Source: Argyresthia goedartella (taxonomy: Eukaryota > Arthropoda > Insecta > Lepidoptera > Argyresthiidae). From it: a DNA stretch of 64,000 bases. Both the position numbers and the translations under genes were made by a program. The number at the start of each line of letters is the position of its first letter. Position 1 is the stretch's first letter. Location of the stretch: positions 25,340,001 to 25,404,000 of the forward strand of contig OX463813.1 of assembly GCA_949825045.1 (NCBI GenBank). The letters are read 5' to 3'. The notes beneath the pieces were generated by a model. It ran no database searches, had not been told where the DNA came from, and was given only the letters and a program-made list of their open reading frames with translations. Positions 54,249 through 64,000 of the stretch are shown here, in pieces.

Positions 54249-55196
54249 TTAATTCCACCATGGGAGAGGAATTCTTTTTTTCCTAAATATGCCTGGTGAT
54301 GAATTATTATTACGAAAACTGGACACTGGTGATGAATTCCGAGCAGCTAAAATTAAAATATCAATAAGATTTTTATAGCAATCTTTAGAGTTTGAGGTAT
54401 CTATATTGAATTCTTGTAGAAGGGTATCTACATTTTTTTTGTAATTATTCCAAATAACACGACGAAAGTTTAAATGAGTTTTCATAGCTGAACAGTCTAA
54501 TGGAGATGAAGTGTAAGGTGAATTGTTTTGAATAAGTATTTTAATTATTACTGGAAGATGGTAACTACCTAGCGGGTCATCATACACTGTCCACACACAG
54601 TTCAGAGCCAGTGATGGAGAAATAAAAGAAAGATCTAAAGCATTTCGCCTCCATTGGTGTGATCCAATAGTGGTCATTTGGCCATCATTTAGCAAAACTA
54701 AGTTATTGTCATTAGTACTTGAAAGGACATCACGACCACGAGCGTCTGTTGATTGACATCCCCATGCCGAATGGAGAGCGTTGAAATCTCCCGCAAAAAG
54801 CACAGGTTCTGGAACACTTTGTATAAGTTGATCAAATTTATGTTTGGTAAAAACCGGTAGACAGTTTTTAGGGCTATAAAAACTAACAATTGATACTTCC
54901 TTATTATCTCCGTACATTAAACGTATTGCTATGTTCTGAATGGAATTATCATAAAATGTATCAAGTTTTCTAAAAGTTAAGCTGTTATGAACAATTATGG
55001 CAACACCATTATGGTCGTTGCCGGAGTCCAATCTACAAATATTATAACCTCGAATATTGAAACGTTGATTCGGTTTTAGCCAAGTTTCACAAATAATTGC
55101 TACGTGAATATTATTCTCCTTCAGCAAATGTGTTAAAACAAGTCTATTACTAATTAAACTTTGTGAGTTCCATTGCATTATGTTTAATTGATCCAT
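54249..55196 (-). pseudogene. I-like LINE endonuclease
   Basis: The frame starts at the ATG 55196 ('MDQLNIMQWNSQSLISNR') with the Asn of the AP-endonuclease in 'QWNSQ', Glu in 'IICETWLK', Asp/Asn in 'VLFAGDFNALHSAWG', and Asp in 'ALDLSFIS'; the last His motif reads 'GSYHLPVII' instead of the usual SDH. The domain nicks the target DNA to prime reverse transcription. A TAA at 54249 ends the frame, after which the same frame goes on towards the RT, so the ORF is interrupted by a nonsense codon. Confidence 0.85.
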
Positions 55197-55308
55197 TAAA
55201 ACAAAATTACAAATTAATTACTCTTACTTAGTGTTTCAAGAAGAATGGTTTTAATGTTTTGTGAATTAATTGAAAGTTCGTTTGTTTTGTTCTGAGTTAG
55301 TAACTTAG

Positions 55309-56298
55309 TTACTGAGCTACTATAATGTTCATTATATGTTCTGAATTGAGAAGCAGTGCTAGCTGATCAGAAGGGCTTTTAGATATTAGTGGAGGAAATG
55401 ATTTTTCCAGGGTTTCAGCAAATGTTTTCTTGTCTAATTTCATTTTGTTTTGATTAATTTTCTCCTTTTTTACAGGGCAGTCAGGTGAGATGGCGATATG
55501 ATTGCCTTTGCAATGACAGCAAGAGGCATCCGCTGCATCAACTGTGCAAGACTTGAAGTTGTGGCTGCCTGAGCAGATAGAGCACTTCTCTGCGTTTTTA
55601 CAAAATTTAGCTATGTGTCCATACCTCAGGCACCGCAGACACTGCTTCACTGGAGCGATGTACGGGCGAACCTCGAAGCGCCAGCTGTTCAGATCTATAC
55701 TGTCGGGCAGGGATGGGCAGGAGAATGTTATTGAGACTGTCTTCAAAGGCTGGATCTCAACAGTGTTATTGTTAATTGTTCTTTTCATAAATCTTCTTAC
55801 TGATACTATGTTTTTGGAGCAAGAAATATTTGAATAGATCTGCTCATTGGATAAATCAAGTGGCACATGTTGTATTACTCCAGTCACTTCAGTGGCCGTA
55901 GCAGGAATAGTCGCCTTTAGTTTGTATGAATCCAGAAATGTTTTATTGCTGAAAGCTGCATTGGCGAGCCCTGGCCGCTCAAGCACAACGCCAATCTTGT
56001 ATTTGTTGATGCGTCTTAACTGTTTTATGCCTTAATTGAATCTTTTGAGGCAGTTTGCTAGAGCCATCATGTCTCTGTCGCCCAATGCCTTGCCAGTGTC
56101 GCTGCTTTCAAAATAAACGATATAATCTAATTTACCTCCATCCACTGGGTAATAACGGACATAATCCGGGACCTGAAAAGGCTTATACTTATCCTTGTCA
56201 TCTTTTGGTTCATCACACGGACTTGAGGATTCCCCACTATCAGACAGATCCTCCTCCTCCTCATCCTTCTTTCTTTTCTTAGGCTTCTTCCTGCCCAT
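55309..56298 (-). pseudogene. I-like LINE ORF1 (gag-like) with one stop
   Basis: The frame begins with a Lys-rich, acidic N-terminus ('MGRKKPKKRKKDEEEEDLSD') and contains one in-frame TAA (56034-56032) that splits it in two. The second part holds 'RFEVRPYIAPVKQCLRCLRYG', and then three CCHC-type knuckles: CLRCLRYGHIAKFC, CSICSGSHNFKSC and CCHCKGNHIAISPDC. Such proteins bind the element RNA. Without the stop it would be about 329 residues, normal for I-like ORF1. Confidence 0.85.
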
Positions 56299-56543
56299 TT
56301 TTAACCAATTTACAGTATTTTTAGATAGCCTAATGTAATTAAATTAAATTTTCTAAATTTAAATAAAAAATTTCCGCCTATCAAGACAAAAGTTCCCGCG
56401 CTTTTTCCTTGTGCAAATAAACAGCTGATATTATCAAGTGACAGTAATTTTGACAGCTCAACACGACCATAGACAACTCCGACCGGTTGCGGTCCGATTG
56501 TAACTGTGTACCTCACTCACGGTACGTTCCGTACGGCAAGATA

Positions 56544-57615
56544 ATGTCCACTCCGTCATCGTGCTATGGATGCCGCAATGACATCGGAGACGGAGAATGC
56601 TTTCTCGGTTGCAGTAAAGACGGTTGCGCAAACGTCTTTCATTATTTATGTGCAAGCAACAATATCGAGTGGACTCCAGAAGACATCGACGTCTGGGTGT
56701 GTCCACAATGTAAGGCCACCTTAAAAAGAGGTGACAACAGCCTCACTCCGGTTGGAGGGTCTAAGGCGAAAACGTCGAACGTCACGATACGGACCAAAAC
56801 CGCTCGCCAGTCGCCCCTGGAAGGTTTTCGGTCTTCTGAATACCTTGAGATCATGGCGGAAATAAGGGAGGTAAAAGGCGAGGTCTAAAGTGTCGCCGTT
56901 ATGCTAAGCAAGGTGTTGGCTTCTCTCATTGGTATAGACAGCAAAGTGGAGTCGATGGGGAAACAAATGGGTGCAGTTCACATCAAGCTTGATGCCCTGG
57001 AGGTGAAAGCTCTGGAGTCAACGCAGAAACCAAGCTCCCCCGCTGTCAATAAGAAACTGACGCCGGTACAGCCGGAGGCTATACGTGCAATCTTTGCCGC
57101 GAAGGTAGCTGGGGTAGGCCCCAGTAACAGCTGGCCGCAAAGACGTCTCCCCAACGGTGTTGCCGGTGCCCTTACCAACTAATGCCACCGCTGCAAATAC
57201 TGAGGCTATATCGGAAAACCTATCTACCCATCCAAAAAATGGTTGGACTGAAGTTGTGAAGAAACAGAAGAAGCCCAGATCGTTGGGATTTACAGCGGGA
57301 CCCAGCACAACAACTCTTCGGGCGGTGGAGCGACAACGGTTCTTCCACCTATAAAATATGGTATCAGGCCTGGAAGAAGTATCGAAGTATGTGAAGGAGT
57401 TGTGTTCGCCAAAGGATAGCACGGTGGAAGAATTGCCTACAAAGGGAAAATATAAGTCATTTAAGATAGGAGTCCCGGAGGCTCTCTTTGACACCTGCTT
57501 TTCCATAAGTGTGTGGCCCGAAAATGCCCGTGTTAGGGAGTGGCTGCCCTTTCGCAAATACATGGAGATATTCAGAACAAGCAAAAACAAACCCACGCAC
57601 TTCATGCCCCAATAG
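56544..57615 (+). pseudogene. LINE ORF1 with PHD finger, broken
   Basis: An ATG at 56544 starts 'MSTPSSCYGCRNDIGDGECF'. The PHD zinc ligands are visible as CYGC, CSKDGC, HYLC and CPQC over about 60 residues; such fingers bind histone tails. After a TAA at 56886-56888 the same frame continues with a coiled-coil-like stretch ('KVESMGKQMGAVHIKLDAL'). A frameshift near 57150 moves to the frame with 'GWTEVVKKQKKP', another stop follows at 57352-57354, and the frame ends with 'SFKIGVPEALFDTCFSISV' 'WPENARVREWLPFRKY' at 57615. Two stops and one shift make it inactive. Confidence 0.8.
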
Positions 57616-60608
57616 GTACCTGGACATAAAATACCAGAATGTCCGCGGTATTAAAACCAGGCTACAGTTCTGGCGGCAAAGTTTGTTGCTGCTGGACTCT
57701 CATCTTGTTGCCGCTACCGAAACCTTCCTGGATTCCTCGGTTGGAGATGCCGAGGTTACGGCGGGCGGCTGGAGCGTGCTGCGCCGTGACCGCGCCACCC
57801 CGTGCGGAGGCGTTCTGCTCGCCGCCTGCCCTGGCATCACACTGAGACGGCGCCGGGATCTGGAAACGGAACATGGAGAAGATCTCTGGGCGACACTTAC
57901 TGTTGATGGTACGCTACTTACAGTCTGTGTAGTGTACATCGATCCCAGCAAGAAGAAGAAAATTAAAATAATCACGCTAAAAGAAAAGGATGCCGAGTAC
58001 ATGAAGTGGTTCGATAAGACTGAGGAAAATGTGGCCCGGATAACCGGTACCTTAATTATTCTAGGATATCTTAATATGAATAGTGCATCAGTTGACATCC
58101 TTAATTATTATTGTTATTTTCTATCTGTCTGTGGCATGTATGAGACGAATGAAGTGATGAATGATCATGGTGGCGTGCTTGATGTGTTGTTGCTGCCGGA
58201 GAGCGTGCGTGACGTAACTGTGCGCGCTTCCGTGACAGTAAGCCTGGTGCCACGCACTGACGCCTACCACCCGCCTCTCGACGTCATTGTGCCCGTGTTG
58301 CGTGCGCGGGCCGCCGACCAGCGATCCGGCCGCTTGGATCCCAGCAACATTGGTGGCCGCAATGACTGGAACTTTGCCAAGGGCAACCACGTAGTCATGT
58401 ACGAACTCATGAGTGGCGTATCCTGGGACGGTGTTCTCGAAGTCACTGATGTTGAGACGGCAGTCGGTCGCTTCTACGATACCATTTACGAAGTCTTCAA
58501 CAACTCCATCCAGAAGAAGACCAGACCAACCCAGCCTTCAAGGAGATACCCGGTGTGGTTCACTGGTGATATCATAAGGGACCTGGCCACGAAGGCAATG
58601 CTCCACCGTGATTGGAAAACGTGGAAGAGGCCGACTGACTACGACTCATTCAGCAAGCTGAGAGCCAACCTCAAGTGTCGCATAGATACTGCCTACGCCA
58701 ACCACATGAGTACTATAGAAAGCAATATAAGACATAACCCGCGCGCATTTTGGAAACACGTGAGTGGTCTGCGATCGAAGGGTGGTTTCGAACCTCGGGG
58801 ACGGGAATGTGCTGATGAAGAAGCAGCAGCCGCATTTGCACACTACTTCTCAGACCTTTTCCTCCCTGATGAGCCAGTGCTCGATCCGGATCTGGTAAAC
58901 AGTTCTGATGATACGTGCTCTGCTAATTACATACAAGTTTCTCATATCTCCCGTAGGGACATATTGGAAGGACTGAAGCAGCTACGGCCAAGGAGCGCAA
59001 TTGGACCGGAAAACGTCCCTCCTTATTTTTTGAAGGCCTACAGTGATCAGCTGGTTCTACCTTTGGGTCGGATATTCAATCTTGCTCTAGAACAAGGTAA
59101 GTCCCCACCAGCTGGAAGCTTTCTCGAGTCAGTCCTATACCTAAGACAAGTGACACTGCCTCCGTTGATCAATATCGGCCTATTGCGATCCTGAGTTCTT
59201 TGGCAAAACTGTTCGAGTCGATCATATATGGCCAAATCAGTTCGCAGATTGCGCCTTATCTGACTGACTCGCAACACGGATTCAGGAGTCGCCGCTCAGT
59301 AAATACCAACTTGCTGACGCTAGTCGAGATTGTGTCTGAGTGCATGGACATGGGATTTCAGGTGAACGTCGCCTATGTGGACTTCCGTAAGGCGTTCGAC
59401 AGAGTCGATAACGACGTCCTAATGAAGAAGTTGTGTGCCATTGGTTTTGCCCCACGGTTGTTGGTTTTCTTCGCTGACTACCTCAGGAACCGCCAGCAAT
59501 ATGTGCGACACGGCTGCTTTGAGTCCCAACCGTACCATACACGGTCGGGCGTTAGCCAAGGGTCTATTCTGGGTCCGTTGTTATTTATCATTGTGATAAA
59601 TGACCTGGAATTAGAGCTGAAATACGCCAATTGCCTTCTATATGCGGACGATCTGAAACTGATACTTCCCGTGAGTTCAGAGGATGATTGTAGTTTGCTG
59701 CAGGATGATCTAGACGTGGTTCTTAGGTGGAGTGTGAACAACAAACTCCTATTTAATAATGCCAAGTGTTATGTTATGTCATTTACGCGCTCTTCTCAGC
59801 CTATAAGCGCGACGTATGCACTCGGTACGGAGTCTTTGACTCAAGTGTATTCGATTAAAGACCTCGGTGTTACGTTCGACCCCAAACTTACATTCCATGA
59901 GAACATGAGCACTTTAGCCAAGAAATGCTTTAAAAGATTGGGGTTCGTGATACGAAATAGTAAGTCTTCTCCCTCAGTGGTCCAATGTAGAGAAGAGGCA
60001 AAAAATGGCGTTTGCTAAGTATATGTAAATATCTACAGTAATAAAGTACTTTTGAGTTTGAGTTTGAGTTTAAGGATTTCCGGAATCTGGGTGTGGTCCA
60101 GCTTCTATACACGGCCCTAGTGAGAACCAAACTTGAATCTAGCTCAGTTATTTGGAATCCGCACGAAAGCTCTTACATACTTTTGCTCGAGAAGGTACAC
60201 AAAGCTTTCCTACGATACCTTCATAAGAGGAAATTTGGATACTATCCTTACCTTTATCCATCCGCTTTCATATTGGGTATGCTCGGATACAACTCACTAG
60301 AGGTTAGACGTAATACCGAGCAGCTTCTGACTGTGTGTCGATTGTTGCGAGGCGACAGTGACTGTGTCGCGCTTGTCGGTGCCGTATGCGCGCTATTCGT
60401 GCCTGACAAATATCTACGCGCGCGCAGGCACCAGCGGCTATTAGCGTGCGGCGCGCATCGCACGGTGGCGCGCCAGCAGTCTCCGCTGGTGAGGGCGCGG
60501 GACAGTCTCAACGCTCTGTTGGCTGCAGCACCACTGACTGATCTGTTTGGTGATGCATGGAGGCACATTGTGCGAGAATGTGGAAGGTTCTGCGAGGAGA
60601 ATGTATGA
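57509..60608 (+). pseudogene. LINE ORF2: endonuclease plus RT, broken and interrupted
   Basis: The frame begins within the end of ORF1. The endonuclease has 'IKYQNVRG' and 'VAATETFLD' but the metal-binding 'GDFN' is 'GYLN' and the last motif is 'YHPPL', so key residues are lost. A frameshift near 59160 separates it from the RT frame (59200 on), which has 'HGFRSRRSV', 'AYVDFRKAFDRVD' (first Asp), 'GVSQGSILGPLLF' and 'LLYADDLKLI' (catalytic YADD). A nested LINE tail at 59965-60070 interrupts the thumb region ('GFVIRNS' before, 'DFRNLGVVQLLYTALVRTKL' after). The C-terminus ends at 60608. Confidence 0.85.
59965..60070 (+). mobile_element. Nested 106-base LINE tail, dead on arrival
   Basis: Nearly identical to the last 105 bases of the LINE ending at 21624, including 'tggtccaatgtagagaagagg' in two words, 'aagtatatgtaaatatctac' and the GAGTTT tail. 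TAAG (59961-59964 and 60071-60074) flanks it as a short target duplication. It is an extremely 5'-truncated insertion. Confidence 0.9.
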
Positions 60609-60850
60609 CAGGGTTGTGTTATATAATTAAGGTATAATTCCAAATGACTGCAATGACATTTTTATCATTGAATTATTATTATTATTATTGACATTTATTG
60701 AACTGACATGTAAAATACTATAATTTATTATGATTTAAATGGAAGTCTTAATATGTTATTTGTATATTTGTATATGTACAATGAATTGGACATTGTCTGT
60801 AATGTTGTGCATTTAACTGTATTAATAAATAAAATAAATAAATAAATCTA

Positions 60851-61459
60851 TAATCTCTCACCTCTCTCAGCCCCAATGCCATGTCGACATGACATTTTCC
60901 CATTTTTTATTACCATGCCATAAGGTTCAAAATCGCCTCATAGCGGGATTCGGGACTCGATCGGATAAGGATATTTCCTCCAGCAAACTAAGTACAGGAA
61001 AACATAACACACTAATATTGGACCACACAACATCGTGTTGTAGGCTATTAACATGAAGGCCTTTTGGCAAATGACCAGAAAACGTATGTCCTTCTTGACG
61101 TTGATTCTCCAAGAGATATTACTTTCATCACCAAATTAGGTACGTTACGTCGGATAAGTGAAAAGATTATTCCGAATATTGTAATCAGAGATGCTGAGAA
61201 TATCTATAATGTTAGATTTTCATCTTGTTTTTCCGGGTCTGATTCTCTGTTATTCTGTCCCCAAAGAGACCCCAAGGGAGCTCTTTGAGGTCAAAATAAC
61301 GGTTTTAATTCATCAACAACAATGCATCTCGTCTTTTCTATTTTGCGTGATAGTAGGGGTCTAGTTCATCGCCACAGCAATTGATTGACCAAAGATATAA
61401 TAACTATAAATGAAAAAATCCCATGAAACCAAAAAAGTCAAAAATTAGTTTCACTTGTT
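60851..61459. other. Non-coding DNA with a MITE remnant
   Basis: 'ttattaccatgccataagg' and 'ttcaaaatcgc' at 60910-60940 match the inside of the MITE family at 23448-23567 and 11960-12055. No gene is supported. Confidence 0.45.
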
Positions 61460-61924
61460 TCCATGTTAACCTTCGAACTACATAACTGATTATAATAAAA
61501 CTTATTTAAGACAATTGCAGTAAAGTCTACTACCAATTACAAAAAAACATATTAAAATTCGTCCACCTGTTTGACCGCTATTTCTTGTCAAGCTGGTAAC
61601 CTTCGCACTACAGAAACCGATTATAATAAAACTTATTTAAGACAATTGCAGTAAAGTCTACTACCCATTACAAAAAACCATATTTAAATCCGTCCACCTG
61701 TTTGACTGCTATTTCTTGTTAAGCTTAGAACTATTTAACCGATTTGAAGAAAACATATCTAAGAATCAAAGCAGGCAAGTTTACTACAATTTACAGAAAA
61801 CCGCACTAAAAATCCTTCTACCCGTTGAACCGCTAGGGTGCCACAGACAGTCATACAGACACACCGACACACCGACAGACGCTTCAAACTTATAACACCC
61901 ATCTTTTGGTCGTCGGGGGTTAAA
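61460..61924 (-). repeat. Dispersed repeat (minus), three internal units
   Basis: Units of about 122-131 bases start at 'gattataataaaac' (61488), again at 61619 and, diverged, at about 61739. Each has 'aattgcagtaaagtctacta' and 'cgtccacctgtttgac'. The element ends 'gacgcttcaaacttataac' and 'ggtcgtcgggggttaa'. It is the longest member of the family at 29665, 41246 and 42010. Confidence 0.7.
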
Positions 61925-62599
61925 AAGATGGCGTCATTGATAATCCCACTGTTATTTGGATATCATTGTACTTGGCCCAAAAACGAAAATAAAAATAATA
62001 ATTTGAATGGACTTTGGGAATAACTTGATGGACGGATTATCTTAAGTGGGAGCAAGACAAAGCGGCGGCCATTTGTTAATCAAAGGGCTAGGAATATTTA
62101 CATTTTACACATGGCCTCTGTGGAGTATGACATTTTGATTTACTAAAATACACCTTGGCACACACCTTGGCAGGAAATCCTCGAAAACAAATGATGGCAT
62201 CATAAGCAGACTACTGCGTGTTCTAATAGAAACACCAAATATTTCGTTTAAACAACACGTAGTTGTCAGCAAATATTGCTATCATTAATTTTCTAGCATT
62301 TCCTGTCAAGTAAACTAATCAGTACAGACTGAGCTATAGTCAAGGGTATGTTTCGGTGAGGCTAGATTTGCTGGATAACAATTCTTTATTTTATTTGCGG
62401 GCGCTTTCTTTTGGACTTCTTCAGTCGTAGCGCTTTTTAAAGACTGTAGCTGATTCGAAAAAAAAATATGCGACCCAACCTACCTATTTGCAACCAACTG
62501 ATATTGAAGGGTAAAATCTCTGGAATGATGGGACATAGGACGATGAACAGTGCTTAGTTAAAGGATTAGGATCCATACGCACTCACCTGGACATCAGAT
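61925..62599. other. Non-coding DNA, flank of the BEL element
   Basis: No frame or repeat recognised; the left limit of the BEL LTR may lie in this stretch or slightly to the right. Confidence 0.35.
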
Positions 62600-63016
62600 C
62601 AGCTTCTGGACCCAGGCTCGCCAACACGTTCGTAACACGTATCAATTTCACGGAGATGCTGGAGTCTTTAACCACTCATTAAACGGCACAATATACGTCC
62701 TCAGTCCATAACACACTCATAAAGCACTTATTAAATGTATATTTGTAGCAAAATAGCGGGTTATTGCAGCGATTGCAATAGAATAAAAAAAAAACAGTTT
62801 GTAAATTCGCAACACAGACCGACGCGAGCGCAGCGAAGATGGCTGATTAATTAGTTATTTTATTCTGACATCAGCGGCGCGGCAGTCGCCCGCATTTCAG
62901 ATTGTCGGCGCGCGAGAGAGCGAGCGATACCACGAATGCGTATGTTTGACTGGGAGAGATGAATGGAATTCGACATATCAGTGGTTGCAATCCTATCCTA
63001 AATATGAAATCCAACA
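62600..63016 (-). repeat. Putative 3' LTR of BEL/Pao element
   Basis: On the minus strand a G-rich tract ('aagcccggggggA') is followed at 63016 by TGTTGG, fitting a polypurine tract and LTR start just after the pol stop at 63154. The left end of the LTR could not be fixed because the 5' LTR lies outside the window; near 62625 'gttggcgagcctgggtcc' resembles a primer-binding site and may mark its end. Confidence 0.45.
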
Positions 63017-63153
63017 TCCCCCCGGGCTTGAAGGAACCCCTTCAAAGAGAGAGAGAGAGAAGAAAAAATAAAAACTATAACTAGGTGCATAACATACATT
63101 AAGCTTGCATTTTAAAATTACTTTTGTAAATTGAATATAATTAAGTGACAACC

Positions 63154-64000
63154 CTACTGCGTTGGCAGTGGGCACAGCGGCACGATCGGTCGCTGCAACG
63201 TACCGTTGCGGGTGTTCACCTCCGCAACGCGGACGACTCCGTCGCGTCCGGGAAAAAGGCTCGTTATGATACCGAGCGGCCATTGCAAGGGCGGAGCGTT
63301 ATCGACGTTAATTAATACGATGGTTCCTACAGCCACTGGTTTGGCTGGAGTGTTCCATTTTTCTCGGCTTTGCAAGTTGTGGAGATACTCATTTCGGAAA
63401 CGCTTCCAGAAAGATTGAACAAGCGAATCTAACAAAGTAAACCGAGTTAACAGGTTTGTTCGCTCCTGACTCAAATCAGCTGCGGGCAAATGATGCAATG
63501 GCGCGGTTGAAATAAAATGAGCGGGTGTTAGTGCGGTTGGTTCAGACGGATCAGAACTCAATATATAGAGCGGTCGGCTATTGAGAATCGCCTCGATTTG
63601 ATTGAGCACTGTAGCTCTTCGTAGGTAAGGATTTGTTTACCTATGACGCGATGCAAATGTGTTTTGAAACATTTAATATTTCCCTCCCATATACCCCCGA
63701 AGTGAGGTGCAGTGGGCGGATTTAGACGCCATGTAATGCGGTTTTTCAAAAGTTCCTCCCGAAAGGTTTTATAATAGTCCTTAGTGCGAAGGAAGGAAAG
63801 AAGTTCGTTGAAGTAAGCCTTGGAAGCAACGAAATTAGTGCCATTATCACTATATAACACTTTACAAGGCCCACGCCGGGATATGAACCGTTTAAACGCG
63901 TCCAAGAACGACGCAAAGCTAAGCGATGAAGCGAGCTCCACGTGAACAGCTTTCGTCACCAGACAGATGAATAAGCAGAGCCACGCCTTTTGGCTTCGTA
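63154..64000 (-). pseudogene. BEL/Pao integrase and C-terminal domain (partial)
   Basis: The coding sequence enters from the right edge on the minus strand: 'AWLCLFICLVTKAVHVELAS', 'SRRGPCKVLYSDNGTNFV' (integrase Asp), 'PTAPHFGGIWEGNIKCFK' (catalytic Glu). A frame change near 63612 separates this from 'VLNQIEAILNSRPLY', followed by 'PLHHLPAADL', 'FTLLDSLVQSFWKRF' and 'YLHNLQSREKW', the DUF5641-like tail of BEL/Pao polyproteins, and 'WPLGIITSLFPGRDGVVRV'. The protein inserts the cDNA into the genome. The single frameshift and absence of any env frame behind it suggest a dead retrotransposon copy. Confidence 0.85.

Larger units (their letters stand above)
49722..56420 (-). mobile_element. I-like LINE with RNase H, split by a nested LINE
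   Basis: On the minus strand: ORF1 with three zinc knuckles (56298-55309), endonuclease (55196-54249), RT (about 53946-52620), RNase H split between 52335-52312 and 51060-50700, C-terminal Cys-rich region to 50192, a 3' UTR with a 36-bp minisatellite, and an A-rich end near 49722. A CR1-like copy occupies 51061-52306. RNase H after the RT marks the I/R1-related group. Stops and frameshifts make it inactive. The 5' boundary between 56300 and 56450 is approximate. Confidence 0.8.
56421..60850 (+). mobile_element. PHD-finger CR1-like LINE
   Basis: The plus-strand element holds ORF1 with a PHD finger and coiled region, ORF2 with endonuclease and RT, a 3' UTR and a tail of AAATA/AATAAA repeats ending near 60850. 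A PHD finger in ORF1 is known from CR1-type LINEs. It is arranged head-to-head with the I-like LINE; the border lies between 56400 and 56470. A 106-base LINE tail is nested at 59965-60070. Stops and frameshifts occur in both ORFs. Confidence 0.8.

Noticed and set aside
57018..57605. 195-codon minus-strand frame
   Set aside because: It lies antisense to ORF1 of the PHD-type LINE and shows no domain.
63154..64000. Endogenous retrovirus with envelope
   Set aside because: Integrase and DUF5641-like tail are BEL/Pao type and no envelope frame follows before the putative LTR.

Overview
The window looks like repeat-dense, AT-rich insect nuclear DNA, most likely from a moth or butterfly (Lepidoptera). 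This is an inference. It rests on the mix of transposable elements seen (CR1/Jockey-like, I-like and RTE-like LINEs, a DIRS element, BEL/Pao, hAT, tRNA-derived SINEs, TTAA-flanked MITEs) and on short signature repeats, such as the block around 'ggcctgtgccc..gtggga', that are familiar from moth genomes. No bacterial operons, ribosomal RNA or CRISPR array is present. Only one short stretch (43192-43346) looks like ordinary host coding sequence, a terminal exon behind a good 3' splice site. Nearly everything else recognisable is mobile or repeated DNA.

Layout. 0-17.8 kb: two copies (947-3360 and 15401-17816) of an unclassified 2.4-kb repeat, with a 5'-truncated CR1-like LINE abutting the first copy; several SINE pieces, MITEs and a long (TA)n lie between them. 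17.9-21.6 kb: a near full-length but broken CR1/Jockey-like LINE. 24.4-27.4 kb: a complete hAT transposon with perfect ends, a perfect 8-bp target duplication and an apparently intact two-exon transposase. 29-35.5 kb: SINEs, a LINE fragment, a 49-bp minisatellite growing out of a SINE tail, a 150-bp palindrome and MITEs. 35.7-40.9 kb: a structurally complete DIRS element on the minus strand (inverted terminal repeats, internal complementary region, gag, RT-RNase H, tyrosine recombinase) broken by an 8-bp duplication. 43.2-47.9 kb: the candidate host exon, whose 3' flank carries an RTE-like retroelement with two OTU protease-like modules and a 25-bp target duplication. 49.7-56.4 kb: an I-like LINE on the minus strand, split by a nested CR1-like copy. 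56.5-60.85 kb: a PHD-finger LINE on the plus strand, also split by a tiny nested LINE tail. 62.6-64 kb: the 3' part of a BEL/Pao LTR retrotransposon running off the right edge.

How the parts relate. The RT, endonuclease, RNase H, recombinase and integrase genes belong to separate selfish elements and do not form a common pathway. The nested insertions give relative ages: the I-like and PHD-type LINEs were in place before CR1-like copies landed in them. Most LINE genes carry stops or frameshifts. The hAT transposase is the one gene that reads as fully intact, and the DIRS recombinase ORF is also open throughout. Boundaries were read by eye, so outer limits of LINEs and SINEs may be off by tens of bases.
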